The position numbers and the translations under genes were made by a program. A DNA stretch of 38,663 nucleotides from Ruminococcaceae bacterium UBA1734 (GTDB taxonomy: Bacteria > Bacillota > Clostridia > Oscillospirales > Acutalibacteraceae): positions 1-38,663 of the forward strand of contig DCIE01000054.1 in the NCBI GenBank assembly GCA_002315765.1, written 5' to 3'. Below, in pieces: positions 1 to 7,756 of the stretch; position 1 is the stretch's first letter, and each line of letters begins with the position of its first letter. The notes under the pieces are model-generated. The model worked only from the letters and a program-made list of their open reading frames with translations. It made no database searches and was not told where the DNA came from.

Positions 1-640
1 TTATGCTTTTAAGTCCGGTACAACCTTCAAATGCCCAGGCCTCAATACTTGTTACACTGTTCGGTATGGTTATGCTTGTTAGTCCCTTACAACCGGCAAA
101 TGCAGAATTTCCAATACCTGTTACACTGTTCGGAATGGTTATGCTTGTTAGTCCCTTACAACCGGAAAATGCATATTCTCCAATACTTTTTACACTGTTT
201 GGAATAGTTATATTTGTAAGACCGGTACAACCTTCAAATGCCCAGGCCTCAATACTTGTTACACTGTTTGGAATGGTTATACTTGTAAGTCCATAACAAC
301 CGGCAAATGCATCATCATAGATTAATTTTGTGTTTGCATTAATATTGCAAGAAGTGATATCTTTATCTGTTGTTTCAATTAAGGCAACATAGGGGTTTTC
401 GCTGTTCCCTAAGTATTTTGCATTATCGTAAATGTTATATCGAAGATTTGAACAACCTTCAAATGCCCAAACTCCAATACTTGTTACACTGCTTGGGATT
501 GTTAAGCCTGTAAGTTTGGCACAACCGAAAAACGCTCTCCAACCAATACTTGTTACACTGTTTGGAATGGTTGTGCTTTTAAGTCCGGTACAACATCCAA
601 ATGCCCATTCTCCAATACTTGTTACACCCTGATTGATATT
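1..640 (-). repeat. 69-bp tandem repeats encoding LRR_5 units
   Basis: Units of 69 bp (23 codons) recur in two blocks, about 1-300 and about 445-640, separated by a non-repeat insert. They encode the leucine-rich repeats of the interrupted secreted protein. Identity at DNA level is high in the left block. A stretch of nearly 50 bases starting near base 16 recurs exactly three units (207 bp) later, near base 223, while the two units in between carry a different shared version. This suggests recent duplication or gene conversion between units. Confidence 0.85.
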
Positions 641-883
641 TAGGGAAGTAATATTATCACAATAATTATACCACGGACTATCATAAAATTAATCCTTCAT
701 GTTTCCCGTACCGCTGATTGTAAGTGTTCCGTTTGAGTCAAGTGTCCATGTAAGATTAGTGCCACAGGTACCTGATTTCACCGTTGCGGCGGCAGATGAG
801 ACCGAAAATGCCGGCACAGAGCATATTATCAATACTACCGTAAGCAATATTGACAAAACCTTTAAATGTCTTTTTGTTTTCAT
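2..883 (-). pseudogene. BspA-like leucine-rich-repeat secreted protein, 5' part, interrupted by an in-frame TAA
   Basis: The N-terminus (ATG at 881-883, AGGAGG at 891-896) is a Sec signal peptide: Lys/Arg-rich start, hydrophobic core at about residues 8-26, then an Ala/Ser-rich cleavage region. The segment TWTLDSNGTLTISGTG is typical of clostridial secreted repeat proteins. After MKD comes TAA (689-691). The same frame then stays open to base 2, giving FYDSPWYNY and at least seven 23-residue LRR_5 repeats with the core IPNSVTSIGxxAFxGC, plus one non-repeat insert at about bases 310-440. The gene continues past the left edge, so its C-terminus is unseen. Such proteins are usually surface adhesins or envelope-associated proteins; no function can be assigned here. 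The stop may be a true nonsense mutation, a sequencing error, or a suppressed codon. A short secreted 64-residue product is the alternative. Confidence 0.8.
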
Positions 884-936
884 TTGAATTCCTCCTAAAA
901 TCGTGTTTAAAACAACAGTTTATATTGTTTATTATT

Positions 937-964
937 ATTATACCATATTTTGCCAACAAATCAA
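937..964 (-). promoter_or_regulatory. Sigma-A-type promoter of the leucine-rich-repeat gene
   Basis: Read on the minus strand: -35 TTGATT (959-964), 16-bp spacer, -10 TATAAT (937-942), with TGG immediately before the -10, which gives an extended -10. The start codon is about 54 bp downstream of the -10, so the leader is about 45 nt. Confidence 0.7.
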
Positions 965-985
965 GTGGATTTTGAACCTTTTATA

Positions 986-1024
986 CAAAACCCCTACCGA
1001 ATTTTTATCGGTAGGGGGTTTTAG
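986..1024 (-). terminator. Rho-independent terminator after htrA
   Basis: The stem AACCCCTACCG pairs with CGGTAGGGGGTT across a short AT-rich loop. It lies just beyond the htrA stop codon, and a T-rich stretch (TTTTG) follows on the minus strand. It separates the htrA unit from the promoter of the leucine-rich-repeat gene. Confidence 0.8.
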
Positions 1025-1036
1025 TTTTTCATTGTA

Positions 1037-2548
1037 TTATTCGCCTTTTGGAAAATCGAAGGTTCCGCCATCACTGCCGTCTGAACCGCCGAAGGGATTA
1101 TTGTTATTCGGCAATTGTTGAACCGATGAGTCGTCATCATTGTTTTTTTCAGACAAACTGTAACTTGACTCGCCGACATTTGCCTTAAGTTCGGCTTTAT
1201 AGTCCTTTGATTTGCCCTTTGAATTTAAAACCGTAACGGTGATGGTGTTTCCTGCCTTGCTTTCATCAATAATGTCAAGCACCACATTGGAATCGGTTAT
1301 TTTTTTACCGTTTACATAGGTAATAATATCACCTTTCTTAACCTTTCCGTAAAGGTCGCTATCCTCGCTGACACTTGCAACCAAAAGTCCGCACTCATCA
1401 TAGTCGCCGATTTCTGCCGTTAGCGAAGTGATTTCGGTATAAGTAATTCCAAGCTTTGCCCTATCTTCAACCTTGCCGTTTTTAGAAAGCTGCGTTACCA
1501 CTCTTTTCATAGTCGTTGTGGGAATTGAAAATCCCATAGAGTCGTACTCCTCGCCGGCAAGTTTTGAGGATGTTATTCCGACAATTTGTCCGTACATATT
1601 AACAAGTGCTCCGCCGGAGCTTCCCGGATTAATGGCACTGTCGGTTTGGATAAGACGGGCTGTGTAACTTGATGTGGTTGACATACGGCGATTGGTATGG
1701 GAAATAATACCCTTTGTTATGGAAGATGCCGACCTTGCATCGCTGGGTCTGCCGACTGCCACAACATTCTCACCGAATACCAAATCATCAGAATCACCGA
1801 AATCGGGAACGGTAAATCCACTGCCGTTTTTAACCTTTAACAGTGCTAAATCGCTAATAGAATCTCCTGCAACATACTGTGCATCGTATTCTTTTCCGTT
1901 ATAATCGTGAATTTTAAACTTTGCTGCCGGAATTTCGGAATAAATATGGTCGTTTGTAACAATATATCCGTCTTTTGAATAGACAACACCGGAAGCCTGA
2001 CCTAAAGAACCGGACTCGTTATACACCTCGATACCCACAACCGACTTGTTTACTTTCTCGTAAACCTCCGATGCGGTCATTTCGGTTGTGTTCTTGGGTT
2101 TTGCCGAAAGGTCAACCTTAATACCCTCATTTGCAAACAAGCCATCGCTGTTCTTTCCGAAGAAATATCCTGTTGCACAGGCACCTGTCAGTAAAATAAC
2201 CAATGCCATAACAAGTGCGAAAACCTTTAGTCCTTTGGACATCGGCTTATATTCAACCACAGGAGAAGGCGCTACATAAGGCACTTTTTCAAAACTTGCG
2301 TATGAGCCGTACTTACTTTCCTCGTATTTTTCTCTTTGAGGGTCTTGCTGACTCGGCTCTTCGCAGTCTTGGTTATTAAGCGTTACACCCACGGTTTCAT
2401 ATGGGGGAGTTTCCTCCTTTTGTTCTTCTGCGGGTATCTCGTTATCAACAGTTATATTATCTTGTTCTGTCGGCACATTTTGTACAACCGGCTCGGTTAT
2501 ATCAGAAGGCTCAAATTGGTTATTAATATTTTTTTCAAATTCTTCCAT
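1037..2548 (-). CDS. Membrane-anchored HtrA/DegP-like serine protease with PDZ domain
   Basis: 503 aa. An acidic, Pro/Glu-rich cytoplasmic tail (residues 1-100) precedes one membrane segment (about 107-131), then a trypsin-like domain and one PDZ domain (about 385-460) outside the membrane. The catalytic triad is visible: His201 in TNDH, Asp233 in SDLALLKV, Ser311 in NPGSSGG. It should degrade or refold damaged exported proteins at the membrane surface. The C-terminal tail is low-complexity (Asn, Gly, Asp, Ser). It is the last gene of a unit with the sensor kinase and response regulator upstream (28-bp gap to the kinase) and ends at a strong terminator. By analogy with CssRS-HtrA of Bacillus it is probably controlled by, and feeds back on, that two-component system; this control is inferred from gene order only. 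Confidence 0.93.
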   Translation of the reverse strand: MEEFEKNINNQFEPSDITEPVVQNVPTEQDNITVDNEIPAEEQKEETPPYETVGVTLNNQDCEEPSQQDPQREKYEESKYGSYASFEKVPYVAPSPVVEYKPMSKGLKVFALVMALVILLTGACATGYFFGKNSDGLFANEGIKVDLSAKPKNTTEMTASEVYEKVNKSVVGIEVYNESGSLGQASGVVYSKDGYIVTNDHIYSEIPAAKFKIHDYNGKEYDAQYVAGDSISDLALLKVKNGSGFTVPDFGDSDDLVFGENVVAVGRPSDARSASSITKGIISHTNRRMSTTSSYTARLIQTDSAINPGSSGGALVNMYGQIVGITSSKLAGEEYDSMGFSIPTTTMKRVVTQLSKNGKVEDRAKLGITYTEITSLTAEIGDYDECGLLVASVSEDSDLYGKVKKGDIITYVNGKKITDSNVVLDIIDESKAGNTITVTVLNSKGKSKDYKAELKANVGESSYSLSEKNNDDDSSVQQLPNNNNPFGGSDGSDGGTFDFPKGE

Positions 2549-2575
2549 AATTATTTCCCTTTCTCAAAACGGTTA

Positions 2576-4003
2576 TTATAAAGGTAGTGTAAATTTAAAG
2601 GTTGTAGGTTCGTTTGTATCACCGGCAACCGATATTTTTCCACCGTGTTTTTCCACAATGGTTTTTACCATATAAAGTCCCAGTCCTGTGCTATCCTTAT
2701 TCTCCGACCTTGACTTATCGGTTTTATAAAATCTTTCAAAAACATAAGGAATATCAGCACGGCTGATACCTTTTCCGGTATTGGTAATTGAAAATGTCAT
2801 ATTTTTAGAGCTTGTAGATGCCGAAAAAGTGATTGTGCCGCTTTCATTTGTGAATTTAATCGCATTATCCACAAGGTTATATACAACCCTGTATATCAAA
2901 TCTTTTTCTGCGCTTACTGTGATAGATTCTATCGTATCAAGACCTACAATGTCAAGACATTTCGCATCAATTCTTTGTTCTTGGCTGAATACAATATTTA
3001 ACAGGAGTTCTTTAAAATCAAACTTTTCTTCCTTTAAAGAAAACTCGTTGGATTCAATCCTTGCAATACTAAGCATCGACTCGGTAATTCTCGATAATCT
3101 TTTTACCTCTCCCGAAACAAGGGTTAAATAGTATTTTTCCTTTTCCGAATCTATTGTGCCGTCTATTATTCCGTCAATAAATCCGCCTATGGTGGTCATT
3201 GGTGTTTTAAGCTCGTGAGAAACATCGGCGACAAATGTTTTTCGCATCTTCTCAAGATTTGAAAGCGCATTAGTCATCTGGTTAAACGACTCCGCCAATT
3301 CACCTATTTCGTCATCACTTGTTACAGGTATTCGTTTTGAAAAATCCCCACTTGCCATTGCTTTCGATGCAGTGGACATTAATTTAAGAGGTTTCGTAAG
3401 TTTATATGTTATTCCGTACAAAGCGACAAACATAAGTATAAGCGGAACAATAGCACTGAAAATATATATTTTACCGACCTTATCAAGCAAAGACTTTAAT
3501 TCGGAAATGGGAGATGATGCCACCACCATTCCTATAATTGTTCCGTCTCTTGCCGTAATAAGGGAAGAATATGCATAATGAGGTTCTTTATATATACCCA
3601 AGGTTGTAATTTTTCCAACCGGTTTTTTTAAAGAATCGTTAAAAAACTTTTTATCAATTCTTGTAGATGTATGTTCGCAACTTCCGTTTAATATCCATTG
3701 GTCGCAGGTACAAATCTTGATAAATCCGTCTGAATCGGTAATGTAAATACTGTTATCGGAAACCTGGGAAATATTCTTCATTATATAATAAATTCCCTTT
3801 CGGCTTTCAAAATCCGAAATCGCATGTTGATTATCTTTATAAAATGACGAAACGGTATTACAGGTTGTCTTAAGAGTATTGTATTCCTCTTTTGAAAGAT
3901 AATTATTATACACAACCGTCATAATCAGCATCATTACAGTTAAACTGATAAGCACAAGTGTTCCGGTTGCCAAAAAGATTTTCGTAAACAATCTTCGTTT
4001 CAT
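2576..4003 (-). CDS. Sensor histidine kinase (HAMP, HisKA, HATPase_c), CssS-like
   Basis: 475 aa. Two membrane segments (about 12-33 and 180-200) bracket an extracytoplasmic sensor of about 145 residues. HAMP follows at about 200-250. The H-box has the phospho-acceptor His263 in DVSHELKTPMT, and the ATPase domain carries NLVDNAIKFT and GLGLYMVK. It autophosphorylates and passes phosphate to the response regulator encoded immediately upstream (3-bp gap). The sensor domain carries an unusual cluster: Cys98, Cys100, Cys109, His111 (CTC...SCEH), which could bind metal or act as a redox switch. The location next to htrA suggests sensing of envelope or secretion stress. The pairing is well supported by adjacency; the stimulus is not known. 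Confidence 0.92.
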   Translation of the reverse strand: MKRRLFTKIFLATGTLVLISLTVMMLIMTVVYNNYLSKEEYNTLKTTCNTVSSFYKDNQHAISDFESRKGIYYIMKNISQVSDNSIYITDSDGFIKICTCDQWILNGSCEHTSTRIDKKFFNDSLKKPVGKITTLGIYKEPHYAYSSLITARDGTIIGMVVASSPISELKSLLDKVGKIYIFSAIVPLILMFVALYGITYKLTKPLKLMSTASKAMASGDFSKRIPVTSDDEIGELAESFNQMTNALSNLEKMRKTFVADVSHELKTPMTTIGGFIDGIIDGTIDSEKEKYYLTLVSGEVKRLSRITESMLSIARIESNEFSLKEEKFDFKELLLNIVFSQEQRIDAKCLDIVGLDTIESITVSAEKDLIYRVVYNLVDNAIKFTNESGTITFSASTSSKNMTFSITNTGKGISRADIPYVFERFYKTDKSRSENKDSTGLGLYMVKTIVEKHGGKISVAGDTNEPTTFKFTLPL

Positions 4004-4006
4004 TAA

Positions 4007-4693
4007 TTATTTGACCTCGAATTTATATCCTACTCCCCAAACTGTTCTAAGAGCCCAATTTGAAGATACATTTTCAAGTTTTTCGCGTAATCGCTTAACA
4101 TGAACATCAACCGTTCTTGAATCACCGTAATAATCAAAGCCCCAAACCTCATCAAGGAGTTGGTCTCTGGTATAAACCCTATTCGGATTACTTGCCAAAT
4201 GATAAATCAGTTCTAATTCCTTTGGCGGAGTGTCAATGGATTTTCCGTCAACAATTAATTCGTAATTAGTTAGATTTATTATCAGCTTATCAAATTTTAC
4301 TTCTTGTATATTAGTCTTATTCTTTTCGCCGCTTCTTCTAAGCACTGCCTTAATTCGGGCAATAACTTCCTTTGTATCGAAAGGCTTACTGATATAGTCA
4401 TCGGCTCCAAGCTCAAGTCCTAAAATTTTATCAAATGTTTCACCTTTAGCCGTAAGCATAATGATGGGAACATCGGATTTTTTCCTAATCTCCCTGCATA
4501 CCTGCCACCCGTCTAACTCGGGCATCATTACATCAAGCAAAATTAAATCTGGAGAATAACTTTCTGCCATTTGAAGTGCAATTCCGCCGTTTGAGGCGAT
4601 TGCGGTATCAAAATCGGATTTTTCAAGATATAGCCTTAACAACTCACATATATTGTTATCATCGTCTACTATGAGTATTTTAGTATTTGCCAT
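4007..4693 (-). CDS. OmpR/PhoB-family response regulator, CssR-like
   Basis: 228 aa. The receiver domain (1-120) has the acidic pocket DDD at 10-12 and phospho-acceptor Asp54 in LLDVMMPE. The C-terminal winged-helix domain (about 130-226) contains the typical RTVDVHVKRLREKL recognition-helix region and ends WGVGYKFE. It is the first gene of the three-gene unit with the kinase and HtrA. The start is supported by GAGGAGGG about 8 nt upstream of the ATG. It probably activates htrA and other envelope-stress genes. The leader is AT-rich, and I could not pick a convincing -35/-10 pair, although TATTAT/TATACA-like hexamers occur at about 4715-4725. Confidence 0.95.
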   Translation of the reverse strand: MANTKILIVDDDNNICELLRLYLEKSDFDTAIASNGGIALQMAESYSPDLILLDVMMPELDGWQVCREIRKKSDVPIIMLTAKGETFDKILGLELGADDYISKPFDTKEVIARIKAVLRRSGEKNKTNIQEVKFDKLIINLTNYELIVDGKSIDTPPKELELIYHLASNPNRVYTRDQLLDEVWGFDYYGDSRTVDVHVKRLREKLENVSSNWALRTVWGVGYKFEVK

Positions 4694-4779
4694 ACATTTT
4701 CCCTCCTCTTAATTGTATAATACACTAATAATATGAAGAAAATGTTAATAATAAAAAAATCATTTGTTAATTTACAAAA

Positions 4780-4804
4780 AGAAAAACCGCCGAAAAGGCG
4801 GTTT
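4780..4804 (-). terminator. Rho-independent terminator after the zinc-ribbon gene
   Basis: AAACCGCC (4784-4791) and GGCGGTTT (4797-4804) form an 8-bp stem with a five-base loop. On the minus strand it is followed by TTTTCTTTTTG. It lies 14 bp after the zinc-ribbon stop codon. Confidence 0.85.
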
Positions 4805-4817
4805 AAGCTTTCAAAGA

Positions 4818-5108
4818 TTATTCAGCGTCGGTTTCTTCGTTTTTCATCTTTGCAAAACAATCGCTACAATAAACCGGACGGTCGTCACGAGGAACGAACG
4901 GTACATGAGCTACGCCACCACATGCATTGCATACTGCTTCATGCATTTCTCTCGGTGCTCTGCCGGCTTGCTTACGCTTATCACGGCACGGTTTACAACG
5001 CTGTGGTTCATTTGCAAAGCCCTTCTCCTCGTAAAACTCTTGTTCTCTTGCAGTGAACACGAATTCTGCGCCGCACTCTTTGCAAACTAACGTCTTGTCT
5101 TCAAACAT
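4818..5108 (-). CDS. Small protein with two zinc ribbons
   Basis: 96 aa from the ATG at 5106-5108, chosen because a GAGAGG ribosome-binding site sits about 8 nt upstream; an in-frame ATG at 5126 would absorb that site. Two four-cysteine sets are visible: Cys9/Cys12 with Cys38/Cys41 (VCKECGAEF...RCKPCR), and Cys60/Cys63 with Cys81/Cys84 (VCNACGG...YCSDCF). Each should bind one zinc ion. The first half matches the clostridial 'probable zinc-ribbon' family; its role is unknown, and nucleic-acid or ribosome binding is a guess from the basic stretch CRDKRKQAGR between the ribbons. It is preceded by a tRNA-like sequence and followed by a strong terminator. Confidence 0.88.
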   Translation of the reverse strand: MFEDKTLVCKECGAEFVFTAREQEFYEEKGFANEPQRCKPCRDKRKQAGRAPREMHEAVCNACGGVAHVPFVPRDDRPVYCSDCFAKMKNEETDAE

Positions 5109-5140
5109 TTTAAGTACCTCTCTCATATTTTTTGTTTGAT

Positions 5141-5210
5141 TAGCCCCGGCCGGAATCGCACCGACATCTTTGTTTTCACTTGCTCTACTAATTTAAGCTA
5201 CTAAAGGCCA
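5141..5210 (-). ncRNA. tRNA-like element lacking an anticodon arm (pseudo-tRNA or structured leader)
   Basis: Read on the minus strand. A possible acceptor stem pairs TGGCCTT with GGGGCTA (seven pairs including three G-U). A D-arm-like hairpin is GCTT-loop-GAGC within TAGCTTAAATTAGTAGAGCA, which resembles the usual TAGCTCAGTTGGTAGAGCA. A T-arm-like hairpin is GTCGG-TGCGATT-CCGGC. Only 16 A-rich nucleotides lie between the D- and T-arms, too few for an anticodon arm plus variable loop, and no CCA is encoded (ATCA instead). It starts 17 bp after the sigma-factor stop and ends 32 bp before the zinc-ribbon start. It could be a decayed tRNA or a regulatory leader; T-loop modules also occur in some riboswitches such as cobalamin, but the rest of that fold is absent. 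Confidence 0.4.
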
Positions 5211-5215
5211 TATTT

Positions 5216-5239
5216 AAACAACATTTTCACTTGTTGTTT
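5216..5239 (-). terminator. Weak AT-rich hairpin at the sigma-factor stop codon
   Basis: AAACAACA (5216-5223) and TGTTGTTT (5232-5239) form a perfect 8-bp stem around an 8-nt loop that contains the stop codon of the sigma-factor gene. There is no strong T-run after it, so it may be a weak terminator, an mRNA-stabilising hairpin, or chance in AT-rich DNA. Confidence 0.35.
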
Positions 5240-5766
5240 TTTAACTTGTTTCGTATTCTTGTCAAAGCATTATCCACGGTCTTTACCGAAATTCCCAACT
5301 TGTCCCCGATTTCGGAATAGGACGCACCTTCAACAAACAATGACAACACTTTACACTCCAAAGAAGAAAGTTCGGCAAAAACATCATCTTTTAACGAGTT
5401 ATAACTTTCTTTTCTGATATAAATATCTTCGGGATTTTCAGGCGACTCGATATCAACATCATCAATGGAAGTAATCATTTCTTTAGGTATTCTTTTCTTC
5501 GCCGAAACAGCCCGTATCTCCGAAAGCATACTGCGTTTGATACAAACCGAAGCAAATGTTGAAAAAGCCGAAACATTTGAATCGTAGGTTTTGACTGCCG
5601 AAAAGATTGACAACACACCATCGGCTATTAATTCTTCGGTTTCCACGCCGAAGCCTTCATAACTTACAGCCGTGTTTATAATGAGTGGCATATACCTGTC
5701 AATAAGAATTTGCAAAAATTCATACTTACCCGACAAAATTTCGGAAATAATTTCTACATCCGACAT
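5227..5766 (-). CDS. SigH-like sigma-70 family RNA polymerase sigma factor
   Basis: 179 aa. Region 2 spans about residues 15-90 (YMPLIINTAVSYEGFG...EELIADGVLSIFSAVKTYD). Region 4 is C-terminal with the helix-turn-helix YSEIGDKLGISVKTVDNALTRIRNKL split over residues 148-175. The pattern 'VKTVDNAL.RIRNKL' closely resembles SigH of Bacillus (KSIDNALQRVKRKL), which drives early sporulation and stationary-phase genes. It is shorter than SigH (about 218 aa). GAAGG about 6 nt upstream of the ATG supports the start. It has its own promoter, divergent from the phosphoglucomutase gene. No anti-sigma gene is adjacent. SigH-like is the best assignment; a lineage-specific paralogue is possible. Confidence 0.85.
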   Translation of the reverse strand: MSDVEIISEILSGKYEFLQILIDRYMPLIINTAVSYEGFGVETEELIADGVLSIFSAVKTYDSNVSAFSTFASVCIKRSMLSEIRAVSAKKRIPKEMITSIDDVDIESPENPEDIYIRKESYNSLKDDVFAELSSLECKVLSLFVEGASYSEIGDKLGISVKTVDNALTRIRNKLKNNK

Positions 5767-5842
5767 TTTTTGCCTTCTTCACCAAAACTATTTCCCATAT
5801 CTGCACCCATACAGTAAAAAATATACAAAATCTTATGAAGTA

Positions 5843-5871
5843 ATAATAATTCAAAACTTTAAAAAAGTCAA
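5843..5871 (-). promoter_or_regulatory. Promoter of the SigH-like sigma-factor gene
   Basis: On the minus strand: -35 TTGACT (5866-5871), 17-bp spacer, -10 TATTAT (5843-5848). This predicts a leader of about 70 nt before the sigma-factor start codon. Confidence 0.65.
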
Positions 5872-5919
5872 GAGTTTTAAGAAAAAATCGGCGAATATTA
5901 CAAAACATTATAGTTTTAA

Positions 5920-5948
5920 TTGACAAGTCAGCCAAATAATTATAGAAT
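5920..5948 (+). promoter_or_regulatory. Consensus sigma-A promoter of the phosphoglucomutase gene
   Basis: -35 TTGACA (5920-5925), 17-bp spacer, -10 TAGAAT (5943-5948). It lies 38 bp upstream of the start codon, whose AAAGGAG ribosome-binding site is at about 5970-5976. The promoter is divergent from that of the sigma-factor gene, with about 48 bp between the two -35 boxes. Confidence 0.8.
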
Positions 5949-5986
5949 ATATGTATATATATAATAATTGAAAGGAGTATTCTATT

Positions 5987-7702
5987 ATGAATGATGTTAA
6001 TGCTCTATACGGTCTTTGGTGCCGAAAAGCCACCAAGGATTCCGATTTAAACAAAGAATTGTTAAGTTATGCAAATGATAATGATGCTATTTCCGAAGCC
6101 TTTTATAAGGACCTGGAATTCGGCACCGGAGGTTTGAGAGGTATTATCGGTGCAGGAACCAATCGTCTTAATGTTTATACTATCGGCAAGGCTTCTCAAG
6201 GTCTTGCGGCTTATGTAAATTCCATAACCCAAAACGGAAGTATCGCCATAGCATACGACAGCCGTATTAAGTCCGATTTGTTCGCCCGTACCGCCGCCGA
6301 GGTTTTTGCCGCCAACGGAATTAAGGTTTATATTTATAAAGAGCTTATGCCTACACCTATGCTTTCCTTTGCCGTCAGAGAACTTAAGTGCGATGCCGGT
6401 GTTGTAATTACCGCAAGTCATAACCCTGCAAAATACAACGGATACAAGGCTTATGATAACACAGGTTGTCAGCTTTGTCCCGAAGCCGCCGATTTCGTTC
6501 TTGATATTATGCAGAAGGTTGATATTTTTTCAGGTGTAAAAACCCTTGATTTTGAAGAGGGTATTAAATCCGGAATTATCGAATATATAAGCGATGATGT
6601 TTATAACGCTTTTCTTGACAGGGTACAAAGTCAAAGAATTAGTAAAGATGTTGATTTATCCGGACTTAAATGCATTTATTCACCCTTACACGGAAGCGGA
6701 AACAAGCCTGTCAGAGATATTTTAAACAGAATAGGAATTAAAGACTTAACGGTTGTTAAATCCCAAGAACTTCCCAACGGAAATTTCCCTACAGCTCCCT
6801 ACCCTAATCCTGAAATCCCCAAGGCTTTTGAGGAGGCTTTGAAACTTACAAAAGAAAACCCTGCCGACATACTTCTCGCCACCGACCCCGATTGCGACCG
6901 TGTGGGTATTGCTGTTAACATCGGCAAGGAATACAAGTTAATGACCGGTAATGATGTAGGTGTAATTATGTCTAATTACATTTTAAGTCGCAGAAAAGAG
7001 CTGGGAACACTGCCGGATAGCCCCATAATCGTAAAAACAATCGTTACCACAGAACTTGTAAAGAATATCGCAAAAAAATACGGTTGCGAAGTTGTAGAAG
7101 TATTAACCGGATTTAAGTTTATCGGCGAACAAATGACCGAACTTGAGAAAAAAGGCGAGATTGAAAGATATGTTTTGGGCTTTGAAGAAAGTTACGGTTA
7201 TTTAGCCGGTGGCCATGCCCGTGATAAAGATGCCGTTGTTGCTTCTATGCTTATTTGTGAAATGGCGGCATACTATAAAACAAAGGGCAAAAATCTTTAC
7301 GAGGTTTTGACCGATATTTATAATGAGTTTGGTTTTAACTATTGTATTCAAAACAGTTTTACCTGCGAAGGTCAAAGCGGTATGGCAAAAATCAGCGGAA
7401 TTATGGAAACAATCAGAAATAATCCTGTTAGTGAAATTTGCGGTATCAAAGTTAAGACATTTAAGGACTTTGAGAAATCCGTTTCAACCGATATGGCAAG
7501 TGGAAAATGTGAAGAAATTTTCCTACCTAAATCCAATGTTTTGGGCTTTTATCTTGATGACGGCAGTTCTATTATAGTCCGTCCGTCAGGTACGGAGCCG
7601 AAAATAAAGCTTTATATCGGTGCCATAGCCGACACGGCACAAAAATGCGAAGATAAACGAGATGCATTGCTAAGAGCAGGAACAAAGATTTTAGGTTTTT
7701 GA
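5987..7702 (+). CDS. Phosphoglucomutase/phosphomannomutase (alpha-D-phosphohexomutase)
   Basis: 571 aa, usual for the PgcA/bacterial PGM2-like subgroup. It interconverts glucose-1-phosphate and glucose-6-phosphate (or the mannose equivalents) in the cytoplasm, feeding polysaccharide and cell-wall precursor synthesis. The four signature segments are present in order: phosphoserine loop VITASHNPAKYNGYK with Ser144; metal-binding loop ATDPDCDRVG (Asp300, Asp302, Asp304); sugar-binding loop GFEESYGY; and phosphate-binding loop RPSGTEPKIK near the C-terminus. It is the only plus-strand protein gene in the window and stands alone with its own promoter and a terminator shared with the convergent feoAB gene. 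Confidence 0.96.
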   Translation: MNDVNALYGLWCRKATKDSDLNKELLSYANDNDAISEAFYKDLEFGTGGLRGIIGAGTNRLNVYTIGKASQGLAAYVNSITQNGSIAIAYDSRIKSDLFARTAAEVFAANGIKVYIYKELMPTPMLSFAVRELKCDAGVVITASHNPAKYNGYKAYDNTGCQLCPEAADFVLDIMQKVDIFSGVKTLDFEEGIKSGIIEYISDDVYNAFLDRVQSQRISKDVDLSGLKCIYSPLHGSGNKPVRDILNRIGIKDLTVVKSQELPNGNFPTAPYPNPEIPKAFEEALKLTKENPADILLATDPDCDRVGIAVNIGKEYKLMTGNDVGVIMSNYILSRRKELGTLPDSPIIVKTIVTTELVKNIAKKYGCEVVEVLTGFKFIGEQMTELEKKGEIERYVLGFEESYGYLAGGHARDKDAVVASMLICEMAAYYKTKGKNLYEVLTDIYNEFGFNYCIQNSFTCEGQSGMAKISGIMETIRNNPVSEICGIKVKTFKDFEKSVSTDMASGKCEEIFLPKSNVLGFYLDDGSSIIVRPSGTEPKIKLYIGAIADTAQKCEDKRDALLRAGTKILGF

Positions 7703-7717
7703 TATAATAAGTAAAAG

Positions 7718-7755
7718 AATTCCTTTCCGAATAAAAAACGGAAAGGAATTTTTTG
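7718..7755. terminator. Bidirectional terminator between pgm and feoAB
   Basis: AATTCCTTTCCG pairs with CGGAAAGGAATT in a 12-bp perfect stem around an A-rich loop, followed by TTTTT on the plus strand. On the minus strand the stem is followed by CTTTTACTT. The two flanking genes converge here, so it can serve both. Confidence 0.88.
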
Positions 7756-7756
7756 T

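Noticed and set aside
1..300. Regularly spaced repeats resembling a CRISPR array
   Set aside because: The 69-bp period is a multiple of three, has no separate spacers, and translates on the minus strand into leucine-rich repeats.
4733..5090. Plus-strand reading frames opposite the zinc-ribbon gene
   Set aside because: They are antisense to a well-supported cysteine-patterned protein, lack ribosome-binding sites and show no recognisable domains.
5141..5210. Cobalamin riboswitch, suggested by the GGTGCGATTCC segment
   Set aside because: Only the T-loop-like piece matches; the other conserved cobalamin-riboswitch segments are missing and the downstream gene is not cobalamin-related.
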